Of a stretch of DNA of 64,000 nt, positions 45,746 to 55,544 are shown piece by piece. Source of the DNA: Desulfomonilia bacterium (GTDB taxonomy: Bacteria; Desulfobacterota; Desulfomonilia; UBA1062). The notes under the pieces are model-generated. The model ran no database searches, was not told the origin of the DNA, and was given only the letters and a program-made list of their open reading frames with translations. Each line of letters begins with the position of its first letter. Position 1 is the stretch's first letter. The translations under genes were made by a program, and so were the position numbers. The DNA lies in the NCBI GenBank assembly GCA_036567785.1, contig DATCTV010000062.1, forward strand, positions 310,001 to 374,000, given 5' to 3'.

Positions 45746-46762
45746 ATGTACAGGCGCTGTTTGGCGCTATATTCAGGCGGGCTTGACAGCATAATATGCG
45801 TCAGATTGATAAATGACCTTGGAATAGAGGTTGTGCCTCTTTATTTTGCCACGCCTTTTTTCGGGTTCAGCGCATTGCTGGCCCCATCGGAATTCAAGCA
45901 GAAACATTCAAGCAGATTCGGCGTCATGCCGGAGATAATCGATTATACGGAAAATTTTATCAAGATACTTGCTTCCCCTGAACACGGATACGGCAAGCAT
46001 ATGAATCCTTGTATTGACTGCAAAATCGGAATGTTGAAGATGGCCGGTGGGCTTATGGACGAATATTCCGCATCCTTTGTCATAACCGGCGAGGTGCTCG
46101 GACAGAGGCCGATGTCACAGAGAAAAGATGCGATGAATGTCATAGAAAGGGATTCGGGATTGAAAGGACTGCTTGTAAGGCCGCTCTGTGCGAGGCATAT
46201 GCCAGAATCAATTCCTGAGAAAGAAGGCATAATAAACAAGGAAGACATGCTCGATATAACGGGCAGGGGCCGAAGAAAACAGGAAGCAATTGCCCTTTCC
46301 TACGGCGTTTTAAAAGAGAATATTCCGTCGCCTGCCGGCGGTTGCCTCCTTACATATGCCCAGATTGCAGACAAGGTCAGGCGGACACTTGAAAGATTCA
46401 GCCCGGAAATACCATCAGGAGCGGATTTTGCCATGGACGTCATCGGAAGAAAATTCATTCTTGACAGCGATACCGTAATGATTGTTCCCAGAGACGAACA
46501 GGAAAATCTGCTTGCTGAAAAGCTCAAATTCCCGGGTAATGTTTTTGTTAAGATTGACAATGTGCCTGGACCAACCGGTGTTATCAGGGGAACAGTGAAC
46601 ACAGTAAATCTTGAAATGGCCGCATCCATCTGCCTCAGATATACAAAGGCCAGGGGTACCGGAGGAAACACCGCTTCATGGGGAAAGTCGCCTGAAACCC
46701 TTAAGAATCACATCAGTGCCGACATCATCGATGACGGTTTGATAGAGGCATTACATTCATGA
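45746..46762 (+). CDS. PP-loop ATPase, tRNA thiolation-like (MnmA/ThiI superfamily)
   Basis: 338 residues. The ATP-pyrophosphatase P-loop is S-G-G-L-D-S (residues 10-15). A central N-P-C-I-D-C-K motif (about 89-95) and later P-S-P-A-G-G-C provide conserved cysteines typical of tRNA-thiouridine enzymes. The C-terminal third (about 220-338) is a separate domain; it resembles those often labelled 'thiouridylase' in anaerobes. The exact tRNA position is not known. It follows two tRNA genes and precedes the queuosine genes, which suits a tRNA-modifying role. Confidence 0.78.
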   Translation: MYRRCLALYSGGLDSIICVRLINDLGIEVVPLYFATPFFGFSALLAPSEFKQKHSSRFGVMPEIIDYTENFIKILASPEHGYGKHMNPCIDCKIGMLKMAGGLMDEYSASFVITGEVLGQRPMSQRKDAMNVIERDSGLKGLLVRPLCARHMPESIPEKEGIINKEDMLDITGRGRRKQEAIALSYGVLKENIPSPAGGCLLTYAQIADKVRRTLERFSPEIPSGADFAMDVIGRKFILDSDTVMIVPRDEQENLLAEKLKFPGNVFVKIDNVPGPTGVIRGTVNTVNLEMAASICLRYTKARGTGGNTASWGKSPETLKNHISADIIDDGLIEALHS

Positions 46763-46775
46763 TAGGGATTCTTTC

Positions 46776-46976
46776 ATGAAATTCGATTTCCGATATTTCC
46801 TGTGTGTAATCGGCATGGTTTTTATAATCGAGGCCGTTCCTTACATGCTCTTTCCCAGGGGTTTGAAACTTGCGGCCAGGCATATAGAAAAGATACCTGA
46901 AAAATGGATTCAGATAGCAGGGCTTCTCTGCGCGCTGTCCGGGCTGGCGATTGTTTATTTCGGAAGGAATCTCTAG
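46776..46976 (+). CDS. DUF2065 small membrane protein
   Basis: 66 residues with two membrane helices (about 7-23 and 44-60) and the E-A-V-P-Y-M-L-F-P and Q-I-A-G-L-L segments typical of DUF2065 (YjeT-like). The function is unknown. It sits between the PP-loop gene (13 bases) and queA (6 bases), probably in one transcript. Confidence 0.8.
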   Translation: MKFDFRYFLCVIGMVFIIEAVPYMLFPRGLKLAARHIEKIPEKWIQIAGLLCALSGLAIVYFGRNL

Positions 46977-46982
46977 TATCAG

Positions 46983-47990
46983 ATGAAACTCAGCGATTTT
47001 CATTACGACCTTTCTGAAGGACTTATAGCGCAATACCCGCTTCCAAGGGGAACTGAAAGGCTCATGATCGTTGACAGGGCAAAGTCCAAGATCTCTCATG
47101 GACATATAAATGATTTCAAAGATTATCTGTTGCCTGATGATACACTTGTCCTTAACAACAGCAAGGTCATACCTGCAAGACTGACAGGAAAAAAGGCGAC
47201 AGGCGGCAATGTCGAGATATTCCTGCTGAAGGAACTTGAAAGAGGGATGTGGGAATGCCTTGTCAGGTCTTCAAAACCTTCAAGGCCGGGAACGGCCGTG
47301 TATTTCGAAAGCGGGCTCAGGGCCGAAATCGTTGAAAGAGAACTCGAGAAAGGCATTGTACGTTTTGACAGACCCGAACTGATCTTCAAAACCGGTAAAA
47401 TGCCGCTTCCTCCTTACATATCCCGGGATGCGGAGAACCGTGACAGGGAATATTATCAGACCGTTTATGCAAAAGATGATGGCTCTGTTGCGGCGCCTAC
47501 TGCAGGACTTCATTTTACGAATGAGATGCTTACAGATATTTCACGAAAAGGGATCGAGCAGGTCTATATAACCCTTCATGTGGGACTGGGAACATTCAAG
47601 CCGGTAAGGGTGGAAAATATTGAAAACCACATAATGCATGAAGAAGAATATTTTATCGGAATAGAAGAATCAAAGAAAATTAATATGGCAATGAATAACA
47701 AAACAAGGATAGTATCGGTCGGAACAACCACAACACGGGTTCTTGAACACCTGATGTGTGAAAAGGGAAGGATAGAGTCAGGCCGGGGCAGTACCGGAAT
47801 ATTTATCAGACCCGGTTTTGAATTCAGATGTGTGAATGCGCTGCTGACAAATTTCCATCTTCCGTGTTCGACGCTTATCATGCTGGTTTGCGCATTCGGC
47901 GGGTATGATTTGATAATGAAGGCATACAGTGAAGCGGTAAAAGAAAGGTACAGGTTTTTCAGTTATGGGGACGCAATGCTCATCATTTAG
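46983..47990 (+). CDS. queA: S-adenosylmethionine:tRNA ribosyltransferase-isomerase
   Basis: 335 residues with family motifs: F-H-Y-D-L-S-E-G-L-I-A-Q-Y-P at the start, L-V-L-N-N-S-K-V-I-P-A-R-L (D-T-L-V-L-N-N region), A-A-P-T-A-G-L-H-F-T, and the last R-P-G-F-E-F. QueA moves the ribosyl part of SAM to preQ1 in tRNA to give epoxyqueuosine. The tgt start is inside it (26-base overlap). Confidence 0.96.
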   Translation: MKLSDFHYDLSEGLIAQYPLPRGTERLMIVDRAKSKISHGHINDFKDYLLPDDTLVLNNSKVIPARLTGKKATGGNVEIFLLKELERGMWECLVRSSKPSRPGTAVYFESGLRAEIVERELEKGIVRFDRPELIFKTGKMPLPPYISRDAENRDREYYQTVYAKDDGSVAAPTAGLHFTNEMLTDISRKGIEQVYITLHVGLGTFKPVRVENIENHIMHEEEYFIGIEESKKINMAMNNKTRIVSVGTTTTRVLEHLMCEKGRIESGRGSTGIFIRPGFEFRCVNALLTNFHLPCSTLIMLVCAFGGYDLIMKAYSEAVKERYRFFSYGDAMLII

Positions 47991-49080
47991 ATTCGAGGTG
48001 CTGGCACGGTGCGGCAATGCAAGGAGGGGCAGGTTATACACTCAAAGGGGCCCTGTCGATACCCCTGCATTCATGCCTGTCGGCACACAGGGCACTGTCA
48101 AGGCAATGACCCCCGGGAACCTGAGAAAAGCCGGTGCGCAGATCATTCTTTCAAACACATATCATCTCCATCTGCGTCCAGGTGAAGACCTTATAGAAAC
48201 GATCGGAGGTCTGCATGAATTCATGGCATGGGACGGTCCGATACTTACCGACAGCGGCGGGTATCAGGTCTTCAGCCTGGCGAAATTGAGGGAGCTTACT
48301 GATAACGGCATCGTGTTCCAGTCGCATATAGACGGGAGCAGGAGGAGTCTTACGCCTGAAAAGGCAATCGATATACAGGAAAAACTGGGCTCGGATATAA
48401 TGATGGCCCTTGACGAATGCGTGCCTTACCCATCGAGCGAGAAAGAGGCGTTTGATGCAGTCAGAAGGACGACGTCATGGGCAGGACGATGCATCGATGC
48501 AAGAAGTACTGATAATGCAATGTTCGGAATTGTTCAGGGTGGAGTTTATAAGAACCTCAGGGAAATGAGCGCGGCTCAGATATGCGGTATCCCGTTTGAC
48601 GGCTTCGCCATAGGAGGACTGTCAGTCGGTGAAGGACATGAGATCATGATGGATGTGCTTGACTATACCGCACCTCTTCTGCCTGAGGAAAAACCCCGTT
48701 ATCTGATGGGTGTGGGAACCCCTCTTGATATTGTCGAGGCCGTCGCCCGCGGCATCGACATGTTCGACTGCGTGCTTCCCACAAGAAACGCAAGGAACGG
48801 CCAGCTTTTTACATTAAACGGCAAGATTACACTCAAACAGGCGAAATACAGGCTGGAAAAGAGTCCGCCCGATGAAAACTGCACCTGCTATACGTGCAGA
48901 AATTTCTCGCTTGCGTATTTGAGACATCTGTTCATTTCAGGTGAAATACTGTCTTCTGTTCTTGCAACCATACATAACCTTCATTTCTATCTTGAATTAA
49001 TGTATAAGATGCGGCATGCCGTAGAGAACCAGTATCTGGATAAACTGAGATCAAGTATAAAGGAGATGTACAATGTTTAG
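47965..49080 (+). CDS. tgt: tRNA-guanine transglycosylase
   Basis: 371 residues. The N-terminal G-R-L-Y-T-Q-R-G, T-P-A-F-M-P-V-G-T-Q-G-T-V-K-A, the active Asp in D-S-G-G-Y-Q-V-F, the second catalytic Asp in F-D-C-V-L-P-T-R and the zinc cysteines C-T-C-Y-T-C near the end all fit bacterial Tgt. It replaces G34 by preQ1 in tRNAs Asp, Asn, His and Tyr. Coupled to queA by overlap and to yajC by 8 bases. Confidence 0.97.
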   Translation: MGTQCSSFRFEVLARCGNARRGRLYTQRGPVDTPAFMPVGTQGTVKAMTPGNLRKAGAQIILSNTYHLHLRPGEDLIETIGGLHEFMAWDGPILTDSGGYQVFSLAKLRELTDNGIVFQSHIDGSRRSLTPEKAIDIQEKLGSDIMMALDECVPYPSSEKEAFDAVRRTTSWAGRCIDARSTDNAMFGIVQGGVYKNLREMSAAQICGIPFDGFAIGGLSVGEGHEIMMDVLDYTAPLLPEEKPRYLMGVGTPLDIVEAVARGIDMFDCVLPTRNARNGQLFTLNGKITLKQAKYRLEKSPPDENCTCYTCRNFSLAYLRHLFISGEILSSVLATIHNLHFYLELMYKMRHAVENQYLDKLRSSIKEMYNV

Positions 49081-49405
49081 TGTTGCTTATGCCGCGGATG
49101 CGGCGTCGGGAGGAACAATGGGCATGCTTATGAGTGTCGCCCCGCTTATTCTTATCTTTGTTATTTTCTACTTCCTGCTTATAATGCCGCAGCAGAAAAA
49201 GGCGAAACAGCACCGTGAGATGCTTTCCAAGATAGACAAGGGCGACGAAGTCGTCACAACCGGCGGGATTCACGGCAAGGTTGTGGGTGTTGCTGAGAAT
49301 GTCCTCACAATTGAGATTGCACAAAACGTTAAAATAAAGGTATCAAGAGAATTTGTAGCGTTCAAAAAAGGCTCTGAGGACAGTAAAGCTGTAACCAAAG
49401 CTTAA
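49073..49405 (+). CDS. yajC: Preprotein translocase subunit YajC
   Basis: 110 residues, one membrane helix (about 18-40, rich in L-I-F-V) followed by the conserved R/K-P-Q-Q-K-K-A-K (M-P-Q-Q-K-K-A-K here) and G-D-E-V-V-T-T-G-G-I-H-G-K-V. The cytoplasmic tail is short. It belongs to the SecDF-YajC complex, whose other subunits follow. Confidence 0.95.
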   Translation: MFSVAYAADAASGGTMGMLMSVAPLILIFVIFYFLLIMPQQKKAKQHREMLSKIDKGDEVVTTGGIHGKVVGVAENVLTIEIAQNVKIKVSREFVAFKKGSEDSKAVTKA

Positions 49406-49421
49406 TAAAGGGGGAAGTTAA

Positions 49422-51008
49422 ATGAACAATTTTAAATTACGGGGGATCATAATAGCAGTTGTTATGATAGCAGGCCTCATACTCTCGTTGCCCACGATGG
49501 TCTCTCTGCTGACTCCGTATCAACTGGCCGACAACTGGCTTGGACCTCTCGGAAAACACATAAAACAGGTCAAGCTCGGGCTGGATCTTCAGGGCGGCAT
49601 GCACCTGATTCTTAAAGTGGATACGGACAAGGCGGTAACTGGAAAGCTGAATATCATCGCGTCAACAGTGAAATCGGAGATGCAGCAGAAAAGGATACAT
49701 TATACTAAAATCGAAGTTGTAGCGCCTGACAGCATTGCCGTAACATTGAGGGATCCCGCGGATCAGGATAAGCTTACTGCAATATTGAACGAGCAGACAT
49801 CTTTTGCCGATCCTTCAACGGAAACAATCGGCGGTGTGACCGTATTTAGATATTCAGTAAAAAGAGACGAGATTCAAAAAATCAAGGATTCTTCCATAAG
49901 TCAGGCCCTCGAAACCATAAGAAACAGAATAGACCAGCTTGGAGTGAGCGAACCTTCGATTATTACGGAAGGCAAGGACCGCATAAACGTGCAGTTACCG
50001 GGCATAACGGATCCTGAAAGGGCGAAAAGAATTATAGGAGAGACTGCTGTTCTGGAATTCAAGCTGGTTGACGAAGATCATTCTCTCTCCAATGCGCTGG
50101 CCGGCGATATACCTCAGGACAGCTACATCGCATACATGAAAGAGACGAACGAACCGATACTCCTGAAGAAGCAGGTCGAACTTACGGGTGATACTCTCAA
50201 TGACGCCAGGGTGAAGATCGACCGAGCCAGTCCTTATATCTCCCTTGACTTCAATGCCCAGGGGGCAAGAGATTTTGAGCGCATTACGGGAGAGAATATA
50301 AACAAGAGGCTTGCCATTCTGCTTGACAAAAAAGTCTATTCGGCACCCGTCATAAAGGACAGGATAGCCGGTGGCAAGGCCTCGATAACAGGCAGATTCA
50401 CCGATCAGGAGGCAAAGAACCTGGCCATTGTCCTCAGGTCCGGGTCGTTGCTTGCGCCTGTCGAGATACTTGAAGAAAGAACAGTTGGACCATCTCTAGG
50501 TAAGGATTCGATCCATCAGGGACTGGTAGCCTGTGCGATAGGCGGTGTTCTGGTAATAATCTTCATGATTATCTATTACAGGGCTTCCGGTATGCTGGCC
50601 AATATTGCGGTTATCCTGAACATCATGCTGATAGCCGCATTCATGTCCCTGGTGGGAGCTGTGCTCACGCTGCCCGGTATTGCAGGTATTGTTCTTACCA
50701 TCGGTATGGCCGTCGATGCCAACATTCTGATATTCGAACGAATGCGGGAGGAGATAAGGCTCGGCCGGACTCCCAAAATGGTGGTCGAGGCCGGATACAA
50801 GCATGCGATATCAACCGTTGTGGACGCGAATGTGACGACGCTGATTGCAGGTCTTGTACTGTTCCAGTTCGGCACCGGACCGATAAAGGGTTTTGCAGTA
50901 ACCTTGTGCGTAGGTATTCTGACCACTCTGTTTACCGTGCTCGTCGGCTGCAAATGGGTTATGGAATGGTTCGTCAACAGCAAGAATGTTTCACGCATAA
51001 GCATTTAG
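49422..51008 (+). CDS. secD: Protein translocase subunit SecD
   Basis: 528 residues, the typical size. A first membrane helix, the G-L-D-L-Q-G-G-M-H motif, a large periplasmic part with P1-type domain, and then five more helices including the G-x-V-L-T-I-G-M-A-V-D-A-N-I-L-I-F-E-R motif that forms the proton path. It helps drive the last step of Sec export. secF follows 12 bases later; the whole queA-tgt-yajC-secDF order is standard. Confidence 0.97.
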   Translation: MNNFKLRGIIIAVVMIAGLILSLPTMVSLLTPYQLADNWLGPLGKHIKQVKLGLDLQGGMHLILKVDTDKAVTGKLNIIASTVKSEMQQKRIHYTKIEVVAPDSIAVTLRDPADQDKLTAILNEQTSFADPSTETIGGVTVFRYSVKRDEIQKIKDSSISQALETIRNRIDQLGVSEPSIITEGKDRINVQLPGITDPERAKRIIGETAVLEFKLVDEDHSLSNALAGDIPQDSYIAYMKETNEPILLKKQVELTGDTLNDARVKIDRASPYISLDFNAQGARDFERITGENINKRLAILLDKKVYSAPVIKDRIAGGKASITGRFTDQEAKNLAIVLRSGSLLAPVEILEERTVGPSLGKDSIHQGLVACAIGGVLVIIFMIIYYRASGMLANIAVILNIMLIAAFMSLVGAVLTLPGIAGIVLTIGMAVDANILIFERMREEIRLGRTPKMVVEAGYKHAISTVVDANVTTLIAGLVLFQFGTGPIKGFAVTLCVGILTTLFTVLVGCKWVMEWFVNSKNVSRISI

Positions 51009-51020
51009 GGGAGGCAGTTC

Positions 51021-51935
51021 ATGTTAGAATTCATTAAACCCGGAACCTATATAGATTTCATGAAGTACAAATGGTACTTCATAGGATTTTCTCTGATTAC
51101 CTCGCTGATAGCCATCGGGAGCATAGCTGTGCAGGGCTTTTCCTACGGAATCGACTTTGCCGGAGGTTCGGTAATTCAGGTGCAGTTCAAAAATCCGACC
51201 ACCGCAGATGATATCCGCAAAGCTCTCAAACCCATGGGTATGCAGGACGAGAGAATTCAGAGTGTAGGCGCGGTATCGGACAATGACTTTCTGATCAGAA
51301 CATCTCAGACAGAGGATACGAATAAAGGCTTCGGCGGAAAGTTCAGTTCGGAACTCGAAAAATCCTTCGGAAAGGGCAACTTTGAAATAAGACGCATAGA
51401 AATGGTGGGAGGCGCGGTCAGTAAGGATATAAAAACGAAGGGCTTCCTGTCACTCATATGGGCCGCTATCGGCATACTGATCTATGTGTGGTGGAGATTC
51501 GAATTCAAATTCTCTGTGGGAGCAATCGTAGCAACCCTGCATGATGTGATCATAGTGCTCGGAATGTTTTCGATACTGAGAAGAGAGATGGATCTCACGG
51601 TTGTCGCTGCGCTGCTGACATTGATAGGTTATTCTCTCAATGATACGGTAGTTGTGTTTGACAGGATCAGGGAAAACATAAAGAAGCAGCAGTCTCCGAA
51701 TTATGACCTTGCCCATGTCATGAGCATGAGCATAAGTCAGACATTGAGCAGGACCATACTGACTGCTCTAACCGTCTTCCTCGTCGTCATTGCGCTGTTT
51801 TTCCTGGGAGGGGAGGTTATGCACGGTTTTGCGATGGTTATGCTGATAGGTGTAATCATAGGTTGCTACTCCTCCATATTTGTCGCAAGCACGATAGTGT
51901 TGTTCATGAGCAAATCGGGTAAAAGCTCCTCGTAA
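51021..51935 (+). CDS. secF: Protein translocase subunit SecF
   Basis: 304 residues with six membrane helices, the Y-G-I-D-F-A-G-G and the Y-S-L-N-D-T-V-V-V-F-D-R-I-R-E-N motifs in the SecF family pattern. It pairs with SecD. Last gene of the operon, followed closely by a strong terminator. Confidence 0.96.
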   Translation: MLEFIKPGTYIDFMKYKWYFIGFSLITSLIAIGSIAVQGFSYGIDFAGGSVIQVQFKNPTTADDIRKALKPMGMQDERIQSVGAVSDNDFLIRTSQTEDTNKGFGGKFSSELEKSFGKGNFEIRRIEMVGGAVSKDIKTKGFLSLIWAAIGILIYVWWRFEFKFSVGAIVATLHDVIIVLGMFSILRREMDLTVVAALLTLIGYSLNDTVVVFDRIRENIKKQQSPNYDLAHVMSMSISQTLSRTILTALTVFLVVIALFFLGGEVMHGFAMVMLIGVIIGCYSSIFVASTIVLFMSKSGKSSS

Positions 51936-51942
51936 CTAATTG

Positions 51943-51978
51943 AAAACACCCTGCATAGTTTGATGCAGGGTGTTTTCT
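51943..51978 (+). terminator. Intrinsic terminator after secF
   Basis: A 15-bp perfect stem (51943-51957 and 51964-51978) with a 6-base loop and a following T-rich run (TTTTCTTTTCT). Confidence 0.93.
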
Positions 51979-52104
51979 TTTCTGTATAAGTACACTATTG
52001 TAACAACAATGTTCGCAATTGTAATTCAAGAAGACCGCCTGTATAGCTAACATATTGAAATATAACAAATATTACCTTGGCATGGCATTTGATATATACA
52101 TGTC

Positions 52105-53295
52105 ATGAGATTTTTTAGGATAGGTTTATACTGCACATTGTTAATGGTTTCATGCAGCATATTATTTGAAGAAAAGGCATTTGCCGCAGGTGTCCAGATA
52201 TCATGGTCAGCCAATCCGTCATCTGACGAAGTTGCGGGTTACAGGGTCTATTACGGAACGGCATCAAGAAGATATATCAATGTCAAGATTGCAGGACAGA
52301 ACACGTGTTATGACATAGAAGGCCTTCAGGAAGGTGTGACGTATTATTTTGCCGTTACCGCATATGATGCCTCGTTGAACGAGAGTGAATATTCTGACGA
52401 GGTATCTATTTCAATACCGAAATCAAATATCGAAATGGATACCGATTCGGACGGCATACCGGATGCTGTCGAGAGTTCCATGGGCCTCGATCCTTTAAAC
52501 CCGTTCGACTCCATATATGACAATGACTTGGACGGATTCAGCAACTTTACCGAATATATTTCAAATACCGATATGAATGATTTTCTGAGCTTCCCCGGAA
52601 GTGACCCTTACATGATTTACATGATAGCAGAGAAGGGGTCAACGGTTGCGCTCGATGGAATCATGCCCGACAAGTCGCTTAATGCAGTACCCTTTTACAA
52701 CGGATATCCCGTGCCTGTTGGTCTGATTCTCAATCTTCAGACAGAAGGTCTTTTTTATTATAACCTTATCAATTCGTCAGGTACGGTTAAATACAAGCTG
52801 AGCATATCTGTTACCGGAAGCATACTCCTAGCTGCACAGGCCAGTTCCGGTCAGTCCCTCTCGGTCACTGACAGTTCAATCGGCATTGAATTGAATATTC
52901 CTGAAGGCTCATCATCCGGGGGATTTGAAGTGGGCATCGGCGTCAGTCTTGGACAGGGTGGTCAGATGAGTGTCTCCGGATCATCACCTGGATATACATT
53001 CGATATCCTCCCGTATGGAAAGACTTTAAAGCAGCCGGCAAGGGTTGCCGTACCTTATTCGGGTGAAAGACCGTATATAGAACTTTATGATTTTACAACA
53101 GAGAAATGGGCGGGAATCAATTCTGAAGTAAGCATGGATAACGGCAAGGCCGTATTTACCACAAAGACCCTGGGCAGATTCAGGATTACGGAGGCCCCCG
53201 TGCAGGCAACCAGGGATACTGCAACGTTAAGCGATGATGATTCGGGCTCATCCAGCTCGGGCGGCTGTTTCATATCTTCAGCCATATCAGGATAA
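52105..53295 (+). CDS. Secreted fibronectin type III/thrombospondin-3-like protein with CFI-box tail
   Basis: 396 residues. A signal peptide ends near A-F-A-A (about residue 28). A fibronectin type III domain (about 30-105; S-D-E-V-A-G-Y-R-V-Y-Y-G, then Y-Y-F-A-V-T-A-Y-D) is followed by a calcium-binding, thrombospondin type 3-like stretch (D-T-D-S-D-G-I-P-D, D-N-D-L-D-G-F). A beta-rich middle leads to a Ser/Gly-rich linker and the C-terminal G-G-C-F-I-S-S-A-I. The same C-F-I-S-S-A-I tail ends the subtilase at 21782-25678. Confidence 0.85.
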   Translation: MRFFRIGLYCTLLMVSCSILFEEKAFAAGVQISWSANPSSDEVAGYRVYYGTASRRYINVKIAGQNTCYDIEGLQEGVTYYFAVTAYDASLNESEYSDEVSISIPKSNIEMDTDSDGIPDAVESSMGLDPLNPFDSIYDNDLDGFSNFTEYISNTDMNDFLSFPGSDPYMIYMIAEKGSTVALDGIMPDKSLNAVPFYNGYPVPVGLILNLQTEGLFYYNLINSSGTVKYKLSISVTGSILLAAQASSGQSLSVTDSSIGIELNIPEGSSSGGFEVGIGVSLGQGGQMSVSGSSPGYTFDILPYGKTLKQPARVAVPYSGERPYIELYDFTTEKWAGINSEVSMDNGKAVFTTKTLGRFRITEAPVQATRDTATLSDDDSGSSSSGGCFISSAISG

Positions 53296-53441
53296 CACAC
53301 TGAATGATATGCCGCAGTGCAATGCCTGCGGTTAAGCTTTAGATTAATGGATATTTTCCTAAATAATCATTCACAGAAAACCGATTAGATTAATGAAGTT
53401 TTACCATTATAACTGTCTCGAGGATTGTTTTGGAGGTGTAT

Positions 53442-54482
53442 ATGAAGAAAGCAATGTGTTTAATGCTGCTCTTTTCGATAATCATTTCCGTTTCATGCGG
53501 CGGGGGTGAAGACAGTGGTGGCGGTCCCGGGCCGGTTCCCGAACCGCCAAGGTTTACCGACAACGGAGACGGAACCGTAACCGATAACTATACCACCCTG
53601 ATATGGCTCAAAGACCCTCAGAATCCTGAAGTTACAGGCCTGTACGGGTTAAAGAGCTGGGAGGTCGCCATGAACCTGGGATATACGAATTATATGAAAA
53701 ACGAGCAGCTTGCCTGGCATATGCCGAACATAAGGGAAATGATGAGCCTCATGGATTACACGAAATACGGCCCGGCCCTTGCCAGCGGCTATCCCTTTTT
53801 ACATATCCTGACAGCAAAAGGAAGTTACTACTGGACATCTACGACCGATGAGAGTGCGGTACAGAACGCCTGGTGCGTAGATATGTACGACGGCACGAAA
53901 AAATCGGTTAGCAAATCCGGCATTGCTGCAAGTATGCTGCTGGTGAGGATTCCTGGCGGCGGTACGAACACTGTTATAAAAACAGGCCAGAATATGGTCT
54001 ATAACCCGCTTGAAGCCCCTCCCTCGGCTTGTACGCCGGGCAACACCTGCAGGCATCAGGACGGATATCTGAGGCTGGGAAAGACATGGGCCAGTCCGAG
54101 ATTCACCGATTTTAACGACGGCATGATGGTTGAAGACAACCTGACCAGACTTGTATGGTTCAAAACGCCACCCGACGTACCCAAAACATGGGGCGATGCG
54201 AATTCATACTGCAAAAGCCTTACCGACGGCCAGTGGAGACTGCCGACTATGGAGGAACTGGAGACTTTACTTGACGCATCGGAGTTTGCCCCTGCGATAG
54301 TGTCATCGATTGCAACATATTTTACCGGTTACGGGAATTACAAATACTGGACATCGACATCTTATGCAGCCAATTCGTCATATGCATGGTTTGTGGATTT
54401 CAATGACGGCACGGTGAGCACGCAATCCAAAGCATCTTTATCATATGTATGGCCTGTCAGGGGTCCCATCATAGGTGATTAA
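53442..54482 (+). CDS. Lipoprotein with two DUF1566 (Lcl C-terminal) domains
   Basis: 346 residues from the ATG at 53442 (GGAGGTG just before); a TTG at 53430 is disfavoured. Lipobox V-S-C (Cys19), then a Gly-rich linker. Two repeats begin R-F-T-D-N-G-D-G and R-F-T-D-F-N-D-G. Each has L-I/V-W and W-T-S-T plus A-W-x-V-D-x-x-D-G-T, the DUF1566/Lcl pattern of surface proteins. The stop abuts the next ATG with no gap. Confidence 0.85.
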   Translation: MKKAMCLMLLFSIIISVSCGGGEDSGGGPGPVPEPPRFTDNGDGTVTDNYTTLIWLKDPQNPEVTGLYGLKSWEVAMNLGYTNYMKNEQLAWHMPNIREMMSLMDYTKYGPALASGYPFLHILTAKGSYYWTSTTDESAVQNAWCVDMYDGTKKSVSKSGIAASMLLVRIPGGGTNTVIKTGQNMVYNPLEAPPSACTPGNTCRHQDGYLRLGKTWASPRFTDFNDGMMVEDNLTRLVWFKTPPDVPKTWGDANSYCKSLTDGQWRLPTMEELETLLDASEFAPAIVSSIATYFTGYGNYKYWTSTSYAANSSYAWFVDFNDGTVSTQSKASLSYVWPVRGPIIGD

Positions 54483-55544
54483 ATGAAGCACCTGTCCGTT
54501 ATGGAAAGAATATATGTCAGGCTGCTTGACAGGAATTTTCAGGAAGAGATATTCGGCGGTCTTTCAGGTTTCGGGAAAAAAGGCGAAGGCTACATAGCAT
54601 GTTGTCCGTTCCATGAAGATACCCTTCCCACGCTGATAATCAATACCGACAGCCCGCGGTATTTCTGTTTTGCATGCGGTGCTCATGGAGACTGGATCGA
54701 TTTCCTGATTAAATACAGGACAATGAGCTTTAACGATGTCCTTGAGTATCTCAACAAAGCCGCTTCCTTGCGAGTGATCCCTTCAGAAAATGAGTGGAAA
54801 AATGAATTAACCCGCTCATGCATGCTCGAATCGGCAATGAGCATATACTCTGCGATGCTCTTTTCGGAGACGGGAAAAGATGGGCTGACTTATCTCAACA
54901 GCCGTGGATACATGGGCGAGGAGATCGAGCATATGGGACTCGGGCTCTTCCCGGGTTATGAGGAAACTCTCAGTATCCTTGAAAAAGATTATTCCCGGGC
55001 GGAAATTTCGGGCGTGTTTTCTTATTGCAATGAAAACACCCTGATGATTGCAATACCCTACAGGGACTTATGCGGCAGGCTTATGGGCCTATATGGCATG
55101 TCACCTGATAATGAGCATAATTCATATGTGCCGCTTACCAATATGGAATATCTCAAAGGCACGCCCTTGCTTATGTATAAATCAAGAAAACAGGATAAGC
55201 TTGTTGCTGTTGAAGGTTTTTTCGATGCAATGCTTTCGGACTGCATAGGCATCAAGGGCGTCATCGGTGTGGGAAGGGAAGGCCTTACGGCTTCGATGCT
55301 CAAGACCGCCGCCGGTTTCGGGGCGAAAACAATAATACTGGCGCTGTCAGGTGCGGACAAGACGAAAAAGGCAATTGATCTGATAAGAAAAAAAGGGCTC
55401 GAAGCCCGTGTTGTAATGCTGCCTGAGAAGTATGACGATGTTGACGCCTTTATCCGCGACACATGCATAAACAAATTCGGCAAGCTCGTTGACAAAGCCG
55501 TTTCACATGAAGAATGGCTGAAAATACGTACCGGCACAGAATAA
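54483..55544 (+). CDS. Primase-like protein: CHC2 zinc finger plus degenerate Toprim
   Basis: 353 residues, shorter than DnaG (about 580). The CHC2 zinc site is intact: Cys41-x2-His44, Cys62 and Cys65. A DnaG-like catalytic core follows, with the Toprim glutamate in V-E-G-F-F-D. The metal-binding segment that should read like F-D-G-D-E-A-G is L-S-G-A-D-K-T here, so both expected Asp residues are replaced. The third acidic motif D-D-V-D-A-F-I is kept. The DnaB-binding domain is missing. Phage-, plasmid- or defence-related primases are possible, but no such genes are adjacent. Overlaps the following gene by 31 bases. Confidence 0.78.
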   Translation: MKHLSVMERIYVRLLDRNFQEEIFGGLSGFGKKGEGYIACCPFHEDTLPTLIINTDSPRYFCFACGAHGDWIDFLIKYRTMSFNDVLEYLNKAASLRVIPSENEWKNELTRSCMLESAMSIYSAMLFSETGKDGLTYLNSRGYMGEEIEHMGLGLFPGYEETLSILEKDYSRAEISGVFSYCNENTLMIAIPYRDLCGRLMGLYGMSPDNEHNSYVPLTNMEYLKGTPLLMYKSRKQDKLVAVEGFFDAMLSDCIGIKGVIGVGREGLTASMLKTAAGFGAKTIILALSGADKTKKAIDLIRKKGLEARVVMLPEKYDDVDAFIRDTCINKFGKLVDKAVSHEEWLKIRTGTE

